A stretch of DNA of 64,000 nt from Cupriavidus sp. WGlv3 (GTDB lineage Bacteria; Pseudomonadota; Gammaproteobacteria; Burkholderiales; Burkholderiaceae): the NCBI RefSeq assembly GCF_023952475.1, contig NZ_JALHRX010000013.1, positions 1-64,000 on the forward strand. Direction: 5' to 3'. Within the stretch, counting starts at the first letter, position 1, and each line of letters begins with the position of its first letter. A model generated the notes under the pieces. The model was not told the origin of the DNA. It did no database searches and saw only the letters and a list, made by a program, of their open reading frames with translations. Made by a program: the position numbers and the translations under genes. Positions 21,811-30,343 of this stretch are shown here, piece after piece.

Positions 21811-21899
21811 GCGTGTTTCCTTTCGGGTAGGCGTAAAAGGTAGAAGGGAAGAATCTGAAAGAAGACGAACTCTCTCGTCGGGCTGGCCGATCCTGAGAA

Positions 21900-22607
21900 T
21901 CAGCCGGAGGTGCCGGTCGGCCGGTCGGCCGGGACAGCGTCGTTGCCGTCGATTGCGTGACCACCGCGGTCGCCATTGGCCGCGGGCTGCTGCGCCTGAG
22001 GCGCGGATGCGACGGCAGGCGCGGCCTCGGCCCTTGCCTTGGGCGTCGGCTGGTGACCATACCAGCGCGGGTAAAACTGACGAACCACCTCGCCGTCGAA
22101 ACGCAGGGCGTGGCAGCCGTTCAACTGATAGGGCGGCTCCGGATTCGGATCGTCCTCGCCGTTGTCGCGGATACTGATGACCTCGCCGGCAAAGGCCTGG
22201 ATCGCGGTGCTGGGCAGCACCCCGGCGGCTTCGGTCAGGTGCGAGCAGCCGTGCATGCCGCCCAGGCGCTCGCGCACCGCCTTGCGAAAACCCTTGCGCA
22301 GGTTCAGCCCGATCAGCTTGCGGTAAGCCTGCCCGATGGTGTCGCAATGGGACGGGTACGGCACCCAGTCCGAGCAGGCCTCGGCATCCAGCACCGTCAT
22401 TTCCTCGTCGATCGTGATGCGCAGCCACAGGTCGTGCAGCGGCTGGCCTTGCGGGCGGATGCGGTCGCCGGCCAGTTCGATGTCACGGGGCTTGGTGTCG
22501 GTCAGGCGCACCTCGATGTCCCACAGGCCGTCCTCCCTCTGGTACGCCTCGGCCGCAATGGCGCGACGGTGACGCAGGGAGCGGTTGACGGGCTGGGACA
22601 GAGGCAT
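21900..22607 (-). CDS. DUF2889 protein
   Basis: A 235-residue cytosolic protein. Residues ~1-185 ([68 protein letters not shown]) match the pattern of the DUF2889 family. The His/Cys content (CSDW, HCDT, MHGCSH) hints at metal binding. The C-terminal ~45 residues are Ala/Pro/Gln-rich and probably disordered. No function is known. It sits upstream of sucC and downstream of recX on the same strand, but the spacers (334 and 89 bases) argue for its own promoter. Confidence 0.85.
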   Translation of the reverse strand: MPLSQPVNRSLRHRRAIAAEAYQREDGLWDIEVRLTDTKPRDIELAGDRIRPQGQPLHDLWLRITIDEEMTVLDAEACSDWVPYPSHCDTIGQAYRKLIGLNLRKGFRKAVRERLGGMHGCSHLTEAAGVLPSTAIQAFAGEVISIRDNGEDDPNPEPPYQLNGCHALRFDGEVVRQFYPRWYGHQPTPKARAEAAPAVASAPQAQQPAANGDRGGHAIDGNDAVPADRPTGTSG

Positions 22608-22941
22608 GGCCAGGCTGGGATGCAGACGAGAGGACGAGAATACGGAGATACCGGGAATACGGGGGGCTGGGGCACCGTGGTGCCGCGGCACCGAATAACC
22701 CGGGGAGTTTAACATGCCATGCCGCGTTGGCCGGGAACATCCTTGTGTGGCAACTGTCGCGCCCGGATTGTCGGCCGACCATGGCACCGCGGCTGGCCGT
22801 GGCGCCATGCCGCAATGCACCAGCGGGCACCGGCTCCCGGCGCCGACAAGAACCGGGGGCCGGCATGGCGCGATGACGCAACGCAGCGAAATACACATGA
22901 CGACGGTGCAGGTACTTCCCCATGCTGCCTCGCCACGCGGC
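22608..22941. other. Intergenic region between recX and the DUF2889 gene
   Basis: 334 bases without a supported gene. It should contain the promoter of the DUF2889 gene on the minus strand. I see no convincing hairpin terminator after recX and no clear operator. Confidence 0.5.
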
Positions 22942-23409
22942 TCAGTCCGCGTCGCCGTAGTCCTCGTCCGCGCCCTGGATGATCTTGCCGACCACCGCGC
23001 GCGAAAAGCCGCGTGCCACCATGAAGCGGATCTGCTTCGCCCGCGCCTCGGGCGTGTCGGGCGGCGTGCCGAAGCGCTTGCGCCAGACCTCGCGCGCGCG
23101 CTCGGCTTCGGTGGCGCGCAGGCGCTCCTGCAGTTCGCCCAGCTGCTCGCTGTCGAGCTTGTGGGTCTTGGCCTCCTGCATCACGCGCGCGGTGCCGTAG
23201 CGAGCGCCGCGGCGATGCACCAGGCTGTCGGCGAAGCGCTGGTTCGACAGCCAGTTCTCGCGCTCCAGCGCATCCAGCAGCTGTTCCAGCTGCTCCGGCG
23301 ACTCGGCATGCGGCGCCAGCTTGCGCGCCAGCTCGGCGCGGCTGTGCTCGCGGCGCGACAGGTAGCCGACGGCGCGCGCCTTCAGCGACAGCGGGGGACG
23401 GGTTGCCAT
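22942..23409 (-). CDS. recX: Regulatory protein RecX
   Basis: A 155-residue modulator that inhibits RecA filament extension. Characteristic segments are RAVGYLSRREHSRAELARKL at the N-terminus, FADSLVHRRGARYGTARVM near residue 60 and the C-terminal KQIRFMVARGFSRAVVGKII. It lies 110 bases downstream of recA on the same strand, beyond a strong hairpin. RecX is therefore probably made by read-through, keeping it far below RecA as in other bacteria. Confidence 0.93.
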   Translation of the reverse strand: MATRPPLSLKARAVGYLSRREHSRAELARKLAPHAESPEQLEQLLDALERENWLSNQRFADSLVHRRGARYGTARVMQEAKTHKLDSEQLGELQERLRATEAERAREVWRKRFGTPPDTPEARAKQIRFMVARGFSRAVVGKIIQGADEDYGDAD

Positions 23410-23456
23410 GGGTGACCGGGATCAGCGGTTGGAAGGACGGCGGCCGCGGGCCAAGC

Positions 23457-23490
23457 AAAAAGGCCGGGGCATCGGCGATGCCCCGGCCTT
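23457..23490 (-). terminator. Terminator/attenuator between recA and recX
   Basis: The hairpin AAGGCCGGGGCATC / GATGCCCCGGCCTT, followed by TTTTTGC on the minus strand, lies 30 bases after the recA stop. It would limit recX expression. Confidence 0.88.
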
Positions 23491-23519
23491 CCGGGATGGC
23501 GTGGCGGCCGCCGGCGCGG

Positions 23520-24584
<1,065 letters not shown>

Positions 24585-24726
24585 GGTCGTCCTTGAATCA
24601 AATGGTGTATAAATAGGCCGCATGTGGCGCGGCACCGGCATTTGCCGGCATCAGCGCCGGCCCGGCTGTCTGCGCGGCCGCACTCCAGGGGGTCTCCCCG
24701 GGCGGCCCCAGCGGAACGTGCGGGTA

Positions 24727-24742
24727 CTGTATAAAAAAACAG
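24727..24742. promoter_or_regulatory. LexA-binding site (SOS box) of recA
   Basis: CTGTATAAAAAAACAG is a perfect match to the CTGT-N8-ACAG consensus. On the minus strand it overlaps a possible -10 (TATACA), with TTGCCA about 15 bases upstream, and lies ~143 bases before the recA ATG. It is also ~80 bases upstream of the response-regulator gene on the other strand, so that gene could be affected too. Confidence 0.88.
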
Positions 24743-24820
24743 TATGCTTGGCAAGCCCCTTCGCGCCCCCGTGCCCGTTGCGCACCGGTGCCGGCTATGC
24801 CGGCCAGGGTGGAGACAACC

Positions 24821-25510
24821 ATGCGCATTCTGATCGCCGAAGATGACGACGTGCTGGCCGACGGCCTGACCCGTTCGCTACGCCACTCGGGCTACGCCGT
24901 CGACCATGTCGCCAATGGCCTGGAAGCCGATTCGGCCCTGTCGACCCAGACCTTCGACCTGTTGATCCTCGACCTGGGCCTGCCGCGCATGAGCGGGCTG
25001 GAGGTGCTCAAGCGGCTGCGCGCGCGCGGCGCGATGCTGCCGGTGCTGATCCTGACCGCCGCCGACAGCGTCGACGAGCGCGTCAAGGGCCTGGACCTGG
25101 GCGCCGACGACTACATGGCCAAGCCCTTCGCCCTGTCCGAGCTGGAAGCGCGCGTGCGCGCGCTGGTGCGGCGCGGCGCCGGCGGCGGCGCCACGCTGAT
25201 GCGGCATGGGCCGCTGGCATACGATCAGGTCGGGCGCATCGCGTATCTCAATGACCAGATGCTGGACCTGTCGGCGCGCGAGATCGGCCTGCTGGAGATC
25301 CTGCTCACGCGCAGCGGCCGCCTGGTATCGAAGGAACAGCTGGTGGACCACCTGTGCGAATGGGGCGAGGAAGTCAGCAACAACGCCATCGAGGTCTATG
25401 TGCACCGCCTGCGCAAGAAGATTGAAGTCGGTGGCATCCGCATCGCCACCGTGCGCGGGCTGGGCTACTGCCTGGAAAAATTCCAGCCGGCGGTGGCCGC
25501 GCCGCACTGA
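24821..25510 (+). CDS. OmpR-family response regulator (TctD/QseB-like)
   Basis: A 229-residue DNA-binding response regulator. The receiver domain has the acidic pair in IAEDDD (residues 5-10), the phosphoacceptor Asp in LLILDLGLPRMSG near 51, Thr in LILTAAD near 79 and Lys in MAKPF near 101. The winged helix follows from ~125 (LDLSAREIGLLEILL, EVYVHRLRKKIE, IATVRGLGYCLE). The start is ATG 24821 after GGTGGAGAC. The partner kinase begins 48 bases downstream. The closest relatives by pattern regulate tricarboxylate or sugar uptake genes. Confidence 0.95.
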   Translation: MRILIAEDDDVLADGLTRSLRHSGYAVDHVANGLEADSALSTQTFDLLILDLGLPRMSGLEVLKRLRARGAMLPVLILTAADSVDERVKGLDLGADDYMAKPFALSELEARVRALVRRGAGGGATLMRHGPLAYDQVGRIAYLNDQMLDLSAREIGLLEILLTRSGRLVSKEQLVDHLCEWGEEVSNNAIEVYVHRLRKKIEVGGIRIATVRGLGYCLEKFQPAVAAPH

Positions 25511-25558
25511 TCCCATCACCGCAGGCCACGCGACCGACCTGAGCGCAACCTCGCCGAC

Positions 25559-27103
25559 ATGAGCCTGCTGCGACTGCCCTGGCGGCGCGCGCCGCGCGCC
25601 GCGCCCCCTCCTCCTTCCACGGACGCCACCGACCAGGACCTGGCCGACGCGCTGCCGCACCTGGAGGAAAGCACCGCCCATCCCGCGCCGCGCTCGCTGT
25701 TCGGCGAGATCCTCGACTGGATGCTGGCACCGCTGCTGCTGCTCTGGCCGATGAGCATCGCGGTGACCTACCTGGTGGCCAAGTCGATCGCCAACGGCCC
25801 CTTCGACCGCGCGCTCGAAGCCAGCGCCATCGTGCTGTCGCAGCAAGTGCGCGAGGTCAATGGCCGGGTCACGCTGCAGCTGCCGCTGTCGGCGCGCGAG
25901 ATCCTGCGCGCCGACGAGACCGACAACATCTACTACCAGGTGGTCGGCAAGCGCGGCGAGTACATCGCCGGCGACCAGGACCTGCCCTTGCCTTCCGAGG
26001 ACGACCAGGGCCACGCGGGGCTGGTGTCGCTGCGCGATGACCGCGTGGCCGGCAACGACGTGCGCGTGGCCTACACCTATATCGAGCTGAAGCAGGTCAG
26101 TGGCACCCAGCCGGTGCTGGTGCAGGTGGCCGAAACCCTGGACAAGCGCGCGCGGCTGGCCAACGAGATCATCAAGGGCGTGATCCTGCCGCAGTTCGTG
26201 ATCCTGCCGCTGGCGGTGGTGCTGGTGTGGTTCGGGCTGTCGCGCGGGCTGGCGCCGCTGACCGCGATCCAGCAGCGCATCCGCGCGCGCAACCCCGGCG
26301 ATACCAGCCCCATCGACGAACGCGCCGCGCCGCAGGAGATCACGCCGCTGGTGGGCTCGTTCAACGACCTGCTGGCGCGGCTGGACCAGTCGGTGCAGAC
26401 CCAGAAGCGCTTTATCGCCGATGCCGCGCACCAGATGAAGACGCCGCTGGCGGGCCTGCGCATGCAGGCCGAGCTGGCGCAGCGCGAGCAGTCGCCGGAA
26501 GAACTGCGGCGCTCGCTGGCGCAGATCGCAGGCAGCTCGGAACGCACCGCGCACCTGGTCACGCAGCTGCTGTCGCTGGCGCGCATGGAAAACCTGGCCG
26601 GCACCGGCGGCATGGCCGCGCTGGACCTGGCGGCGCTGGCGCGCGAAGTGGTCAAGGACTGGCTGCCGCAGGCATGGGCGCGCGACATCGACCTGGGCCT
26701 CGATGCCGACGACCATCCGGTGGTGGTCCAGGGCAACCGCCTGATGCTGACCGAGATGCTGAACAACCTGCTCGACAACGCCATCCGCTACACCCCGCAC
26801 GGCGGCCGCGCGACGGTGCGGGTCAGCGCCGACGCTTTCGAACCGTTCGCCTACCTCGACGTGGAAGACACCGGCCCGGGCATTGCACCGTCGGAACGCG
26901 AGCGCGTGATGGAGCGCTTCTACCGCGTGCTCGGCACCAACACCGAAGGCAGCGGCCTGGGCCTGGCGATCGTGCGCGAGATCGTGCAGCAGCACGGCGG
27001 CGACGTCCAGATCTCGGACCACGTCTACCAGCAATCGCCACGGCTGGCCGGCGCGCATTTCCGCGTAACGCTGCGCCGTCCCGAAAACTTTCCGTCCGCA
27101 TGA
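25559..27103 (+). CDS. Sensor histidine kinase (TctE-like)
   Basis: A 514-residue inner-membrane kinase. Helices at ~51-73 and ~208-229 flank a ~135-residue periplasmic sensor of the 2CSK_N type. A HAMP-like linker follows, then the H-box RFIADAAHQMKTPLAGL with His 291, the N-box NNLLDNAIRYTP near 402, and G boxes DTGPGIAP and GSGLGLAIV. The N-terminus before the first helix carries a ~45-residue Pro/Ala-rich cytosolic tail. Its stop codon overlaps the start of a DUF4212 gene (ATGA), implying translational coupling. Confidence 0.95.
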   Translation: MSLLRLPWRRAPRAAPPPPSTDATDQDLADALPHLEESTAHPAPRSLFGEILDWMLAPLLLLWPMSIAVTYLVAKSIANGPFDRALEASAIVLSQQVREVNGRVTLQLPLSAREILRADETDNIYYQVVGKRGEYIAGDQDLPLPSEDDQGHAGLVSLRDDRVAGNDVRVAYTYIELKQVSGTQPVLVQVAETLDKRARLANEIIKGVILPQFVILPLAVVLVWFGLSRGLAPLTAIQQRIRARNPGDTSPIDERAAPQEITPLVGSFNDLLARLDQSVQTQKRFIADAAHQMKTPLAGLRMQAELAQREQSPEELRRSLAQIAGSSERTAHLVTQLLSLARMENLAGTGGMAALDLAALAREVVKDWLPQAWARDIDLGLDADDHPVVVQGNRLMLTEMLNNLLDNAIRYTPHGGRATVRVSADAFEPFAYLDVEDTGPGIAPSERERVMERFYRVLGTNTEGSGLGLAIVREIVQQHGGDVQISDHVYQQSPRLAGAHFRVTLRRPENFPSA

Positions 27104-27438
27104 ACGACACTCCTGCCCCCGGCAGCGCCGAGGCCCGGCATCGCCTCGCCTGGCATCGCAACCTGCGCTGGATCTGCGGCCTGCTCGCGGTCTGGTTCAC
27201 GGTCACCTTCGTGGTGGCGTGGTTTGCACGCGACCTGCGCTTCAACTTCTTTGGCTGGCCGTTCTCGTTCTGGGTTGGCGCGCAAGGCGCGCTGGTGGTC
27301 TATGTGCTGATGGCCGCGCTCTATGCCTGGCGCATGAACCATGACGACGCCGAGGCCGAAGCCAGCAGCGCCGAGGCGCCGCCGCCGGCAATGCCATCGC
27401 AAGGCGCCTCGCGCGGTCCTGGCGCGGATGCTGCATAG
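27100..27438 (+). CDS. Orphan DUF4212 membrane protein (symporter small-subunit type)
   Basis: A 112-residue protein whose ATG (27100) overlaps the kinase stop. Residues 13-80 fit DUF4212: a basic WHRNLRW, a helix at ~24-44, a conserved FNFFGWPFSFWVGAQGALVVYV, a second helix at ~56-77 and YAWRMNHDD. The last ~30 residues are an Ala/Pro-rich tail. DUF4212 proteins are normally encoded directly before an SSS-family acetate-type symporter as its small subunit. No such gene is present; the next gene is an MFS carrier 246 bases away. The overlap with the kinase suggests a role in sensing or anchoring, which is inference. Confidence 0.85.
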   Translation: MNDTPAPGSAEARHRLAWHRNLRWICGLLAVWFTVTFVVAWFARDLRFNFFGWPFSFWVGAQGALVVYVLMAALYAWRMNHDDAEAEASSAEAPPPAMPSQGASRGPGADAA

Positions 27439-27684
27439 CCGCACGCCCGCAACGCGCACAGCTGCGCGGAGCCCATGCGCCGAGGGCCCGCAGCGCAGCA
27501 TCCACAGCCCTGTGCGCGCCTAGCGTATACCCCGACGTTTTTTGCTGCCGGCACGCCGGAATCTGTCAGAACGCAGTAAGTTTCGCCACCCACAATCCTC
27601 TGCAACTCTGGGCATAGCGGCCAGCCGCGCGGCGCTTTCCGCGCACCACGCCCGCCCCAGATCCATTCCAGACGGAGGAGACAA

Positions 27685-29382
27685 ATGGCAAACGTGCAAA
27701 ACGTTGCGGTGCCCGGAGGGGGCGCGCAGAACGCACCGATGACTGCCGAAGAGCGCAAGGTGATCTTTGCCTCGTCGCTGGGCACGGTGTTCGAGTGGTA
27801 CGACTTTTATTTGTATGGCTCGCTGGCGGCGATCATCGCCAAGCAGTTCTTTGCCGGCCTGGACCCGACCTCGGCCTTCATCTTCGCGCTGCTCGCGTTT
27901 GCCGCCGGCTTTATCGTGCGGCCGTTCGGCGCACTGGTGTTCGGCCGCCTCGGCGACATGATCGGGCGCAAGTACACCTTCCTGGTGACGATCCTGATCA
28001 TGGGCGTGTCGACCTTCATCGTCGGCCTGCTGCCCGGCTACGCCACCATCGGCTGGGCCGCACCGATCATCCTGATCGCGCTGCGCATGCTGCAGGGCCT
28101 GGCGCTCGGCGGCGAGTACGGCGGTGCCGCGACCTACGTGGCCGAACACGCTCCGCACGGCAAGCGCGGCGCGTACACCTCGTGGATCCAGACCACCGCC
28201 ACGCTGGGCCTGTTCCTGTCGCTGATCGTGATCCTGCTGTGCCGCGAAGCGACCGGTCCCAACTTCGAGGTCTGGGGCTGGCGCATCCCGTTCCTGCTGT
28301 CGATCCTGCTGCTGGGCGTGTCGGTGTATATCCGGCTGTCGATGAACGAATCGCCGGCGTTCCAGCGCATGAAGGCCGAGGGCAAGACCTCCAAGGCACC
28401 GCTGACCGAATCGTTCGGCCAGTGGCGCAACCTGAAGATCGTGATCCTGGCGCTGCTGGGCCTGACCGCCGGCCAGGCCGTGGTCTGGTACACCGGCCAG
28501 TTCTACGCGCTGTTCTTCCTGACCCAGGTGCTCAAGGTCGATGCCAAGACGGCCAACCTGCTGATTGCCGGCGCACTGGTGATCGGCACGCCGTTCTTCA
28601 TCTTCTTCGGCGCGCTGTCGGACAAGATCGGCCGCAAGTGGATCATCATGGCGGGCTGCGCGCTGGCCGTGCTGACCTACTTCCCGCTGTTCAAGGCCCT
28701 GACCCACTACGCCAACCCGGCGCTGGAGCGCGCCCAGCAAAGCGCCCAGATCGTGGTGACGGCGGATCCGAAGCAGTGCTCGTTCCAGGGCAGCCCGATC
28801 GCCCGCGAGATCGACTTCCGCAGTTCGTGCGATATCGCCAAGCGTACCCTGGCACAAGCCTCGGCAAGCTATGAAGTGGTCGAGGCCCCGGCCGGCACCG
28901 TGGCCAGCGTCAAGATCGGCGACAAGGAGATCAAGGCCTTCGATGCCAAGCTGGTGAACGGCCACAGCTTCGACGACGCCAGCAAGCAGCAGATCGCGGC
29001 GTTCAAGAAAGAAGTGGGCAGCTCGATGGCCGCGGCCGGTTACCCGACCAAGGCTGACCCGGCGCAGATGAACACGATCATGGTGCTGGTGATCCTGGTC
29101 ATCCTGGTGATCTACGTCACCATGGTGTACGGCCCGATCGCCGCCATGCTGGTGGAACTGTTCCCGACCCGCATCCGCTACACCTCGATGTCGCTGCCCT
29201 ACCATATCGGCAACGGCTGGTTCGGCGGCCTGCTGCCCACCATCTCGTTCGCGCTGGTGGCCCAGAACGGCAACATCTACTACGGCCTCTGGTACCCGAT
29301 CATCATCGCTGCGCTCACCTTCGTGGTCGGCGCGCTGTTCATCCGCGAGACCAAGGACGTGAACATCTACGCCAACGACTGA
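27685..29382 (+). CDS. MHS-family MFS transporter with large periplasmic insert
   Basis: A 565-residue inner-membrane proton symporter. SSLGTVFEWYDFYLYG near residue 30, FGRLGDMIGRKYTFL near 86, LQGLALGGEYGGAA near 136 and NESPAF near 221 are metabolite:H+ symporter (MHS; ProP/KgtP-like) hallmarks. Between helices 9 and 10 there is an extra ~115-residue hydrophilic segment (~345-460) with two Cys (near 365 and 382), expected in the periplasm. Related carriers average 430-450 residues. The strong ribosome site GGAGGAG precedes ATG 27685. The substrate is unknown, perhaps a carboxylate or betaine. Confidence 0.92.
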   Translation: MANVQNVAVPGGGAQNAPMTAEERKVIFASSLGTVFEWYDFYLYGSLAAIIAKQFFAGLDPTSAFIFALLAFAAGFIVRPFGALVFGRLGDMIGRKYTFLVTILIMGVSTFIVGLLPGYATIGWAAPIILIALRMLQGLALGGEYGGAATYVAEHAPHGKRGAYTSWIQTTATLGLFLSLIVILLCREATGPNFEVWGWRIPFLLSILLLGVSVYIRLSMNESPAFQRMKAEGKTSKAPLTESFGQWRNLKIVILALLGLTAGQAVVWYTGQFYALFFLTQVLKVDAKTANLLIAGALVIGTPFFIFFGALSDKIGRKWIIMAGCALAVLTYFPLFKALTHYANPALERAQQSAQIVVTADPKQCSFQGSPIAREIDFRSSCDIAKRTLAQASASYEVVEAPAGTVASVKIGDKEIKAFDAKLVNGHSFDDASKQQIAAFKKEVGSSMAAAGYPTKADPAQMNTIMVLVILVILVIYVTMVYGPIAAMLVELFPTRIRYTSMSLPYHIGNGWFGGLLPTISFALVAQNGNIYYGLWYPIIIAALTFVVGALFIRETKDVNIYAND

Positions 29383-29404
29383 GCGGTCGTGCGGCACCAA
29401 GCAG

Positions 29405-29435
29405 AACGGCAGGCCCGCTGGCCTGCCGTTTTTTT
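29405..29435 (+). terminator. Terminator of the MHS transporter gene
   Basis: Stem AACGGCAGGC / GCCTGCCGTT followed by a seven-T run, 23 bases after the stop codon. Confidence 0.9.
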
Positions 29436-29474
29436 ATGCACGGAAGCCTCGTGCAAAATCTTCACCGGAAGGTG

Positions 29475-29502
29475 TTGACAGCCGAGAAAGCCCAGGTATA
29501 AT
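29475..29502 (+). promoter_or_regulatory. Sigma-70 promoter of tRNA-Met
   Basis: A consensus TTGACA (29475-29480) and a consensus TATAAT (29497-29502) are separated by 16 bases and end 13 bases before the mature tRNA. Confidence 0.92.
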
Positions 29503-29515
29503 CTCAGTCTTCGTT

Positions 29516-29592
<77 letters not shown>

Positions 29593-29601
29593 TCTATTTG
29601 A

Positions 29602-29635
29602 AAAGCCGCGTTCTCGCAAGAGAACGCGGCTTTTT
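29602..29635 (+). terminator. Terminator of tRNA-Met
   Basis: A 14-base perfect stem (AAAGCCGCGTTCTC / GAGAACGCGGCTTT) with GCAA loop and a T-run, 10 bases after the tRNA. Confidence 0.93.
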
Positions 29636-29710
29636 GCTTTGGTGCTTGCGGACAAAGGTTCCGGGCAACGACACAAGGCCGTCCATGCCGGACGACCCCG
29701 CAGGCAACGC

Positions 29711-30310
29711 TTACCAGTAGCGCACGCGCCCGGTGTCGATATGCACGAACTGGTCGGACTCGTAGTAACCGACGCCGCCGCGCTGCAATGACTTGGCGGC
29801 ATCGCGTACATCGGCCAGCGACACGCCGGCGAGTCGGATGTCGATGGCCTTGCCATCCATATGCAGGCTATGCCTGGCCACCCCGCCGCCGCGCGAATTG
29901 CGCAGGCGCGAATTGGTGGCCGGGCTGCGGTAACCGGAGATGACCTGGAACGGCTTGTCGGTGCCGAGTTCGCGACGCACCTGGAACAGCAGGTCGAACA
30001 GCTGCGGATCGATGGTGCCGACCTTGCCGGAATAATGATCGCGCAGGAAGCCGTTGAGCGTGGTCAGCGCGTCGGGCACGAAACGGTCGCCCACGGCATA
30101 GACCAGCGATACGCGCTCGCCGGTGTGGGTGTGATCGAAAGCCAGCGTGCGGGCGTTCGGCAGGCCGGCCAGCGCCTGATGGGCGGGCAGGTTCGCGGGC
30201 AGGCTTGCCAGCGCGCGGCGCGGCGCCAGCGGCATCAGGCCTGCGGCGAGCGCCAGGGTTCCGGTGGTATGAAGAAAGCGGCGGCGTGCCTTGCGCGTCG
30301 CGTCAGTCAT
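29711..30310 (-). CDS. DUF882 / MepK-like peptidoglycan endopeptidase (Tat-exported)
   Basis: A 199-residue exported protein. The N-terminus has a twin-arginine signal (ARRRFLHTTGTLALAAGLMPLAP). The C-terminal peptidase M15-like domain shows GYRSPATNSRLR, the zinc site HMDGKAIDI near residue 150 and FVHID near 190. E. coli MepK (YcbK) is the homologous enzyme and cleaves 3-3 crosslinks made by L,D-transpeptidases. The adjacent upstream gene is an LdtD-type transpeptidase, 33 bases away on the same strand, as in E. coli ycbB-ycbK. Confidence 0.9.
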   Translation of the reverse strand: MTDATRKARRRFLHTTGTLALAAGLMPLAPRRALASLPANLPAHQALAGLPNARTLAFDHTHTGERVSLVYAVGDRFVPDALTTLNGFLRDHYSGKVGTIDPQLFDLLFQVRRELGTDKPFQVISGYRSPATNSRLRNSRGGGVARHSLHMDGKAIDIRLAGVSLADVRDAAKSLQRGGVGYYESDQFVHIDTGRVRYW

Positions 30311-30343
30311 GGTACTTCCTCTGAATGTGCGGAGTGCGGCGCC

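Noticed and set aside
24640-24690. GC-rich inverted repeats between recA and the response regulator
   Set aside because: Short CCGGC/GCCGG pairs are frequent at this base composition and form no convincing extended hairpin.
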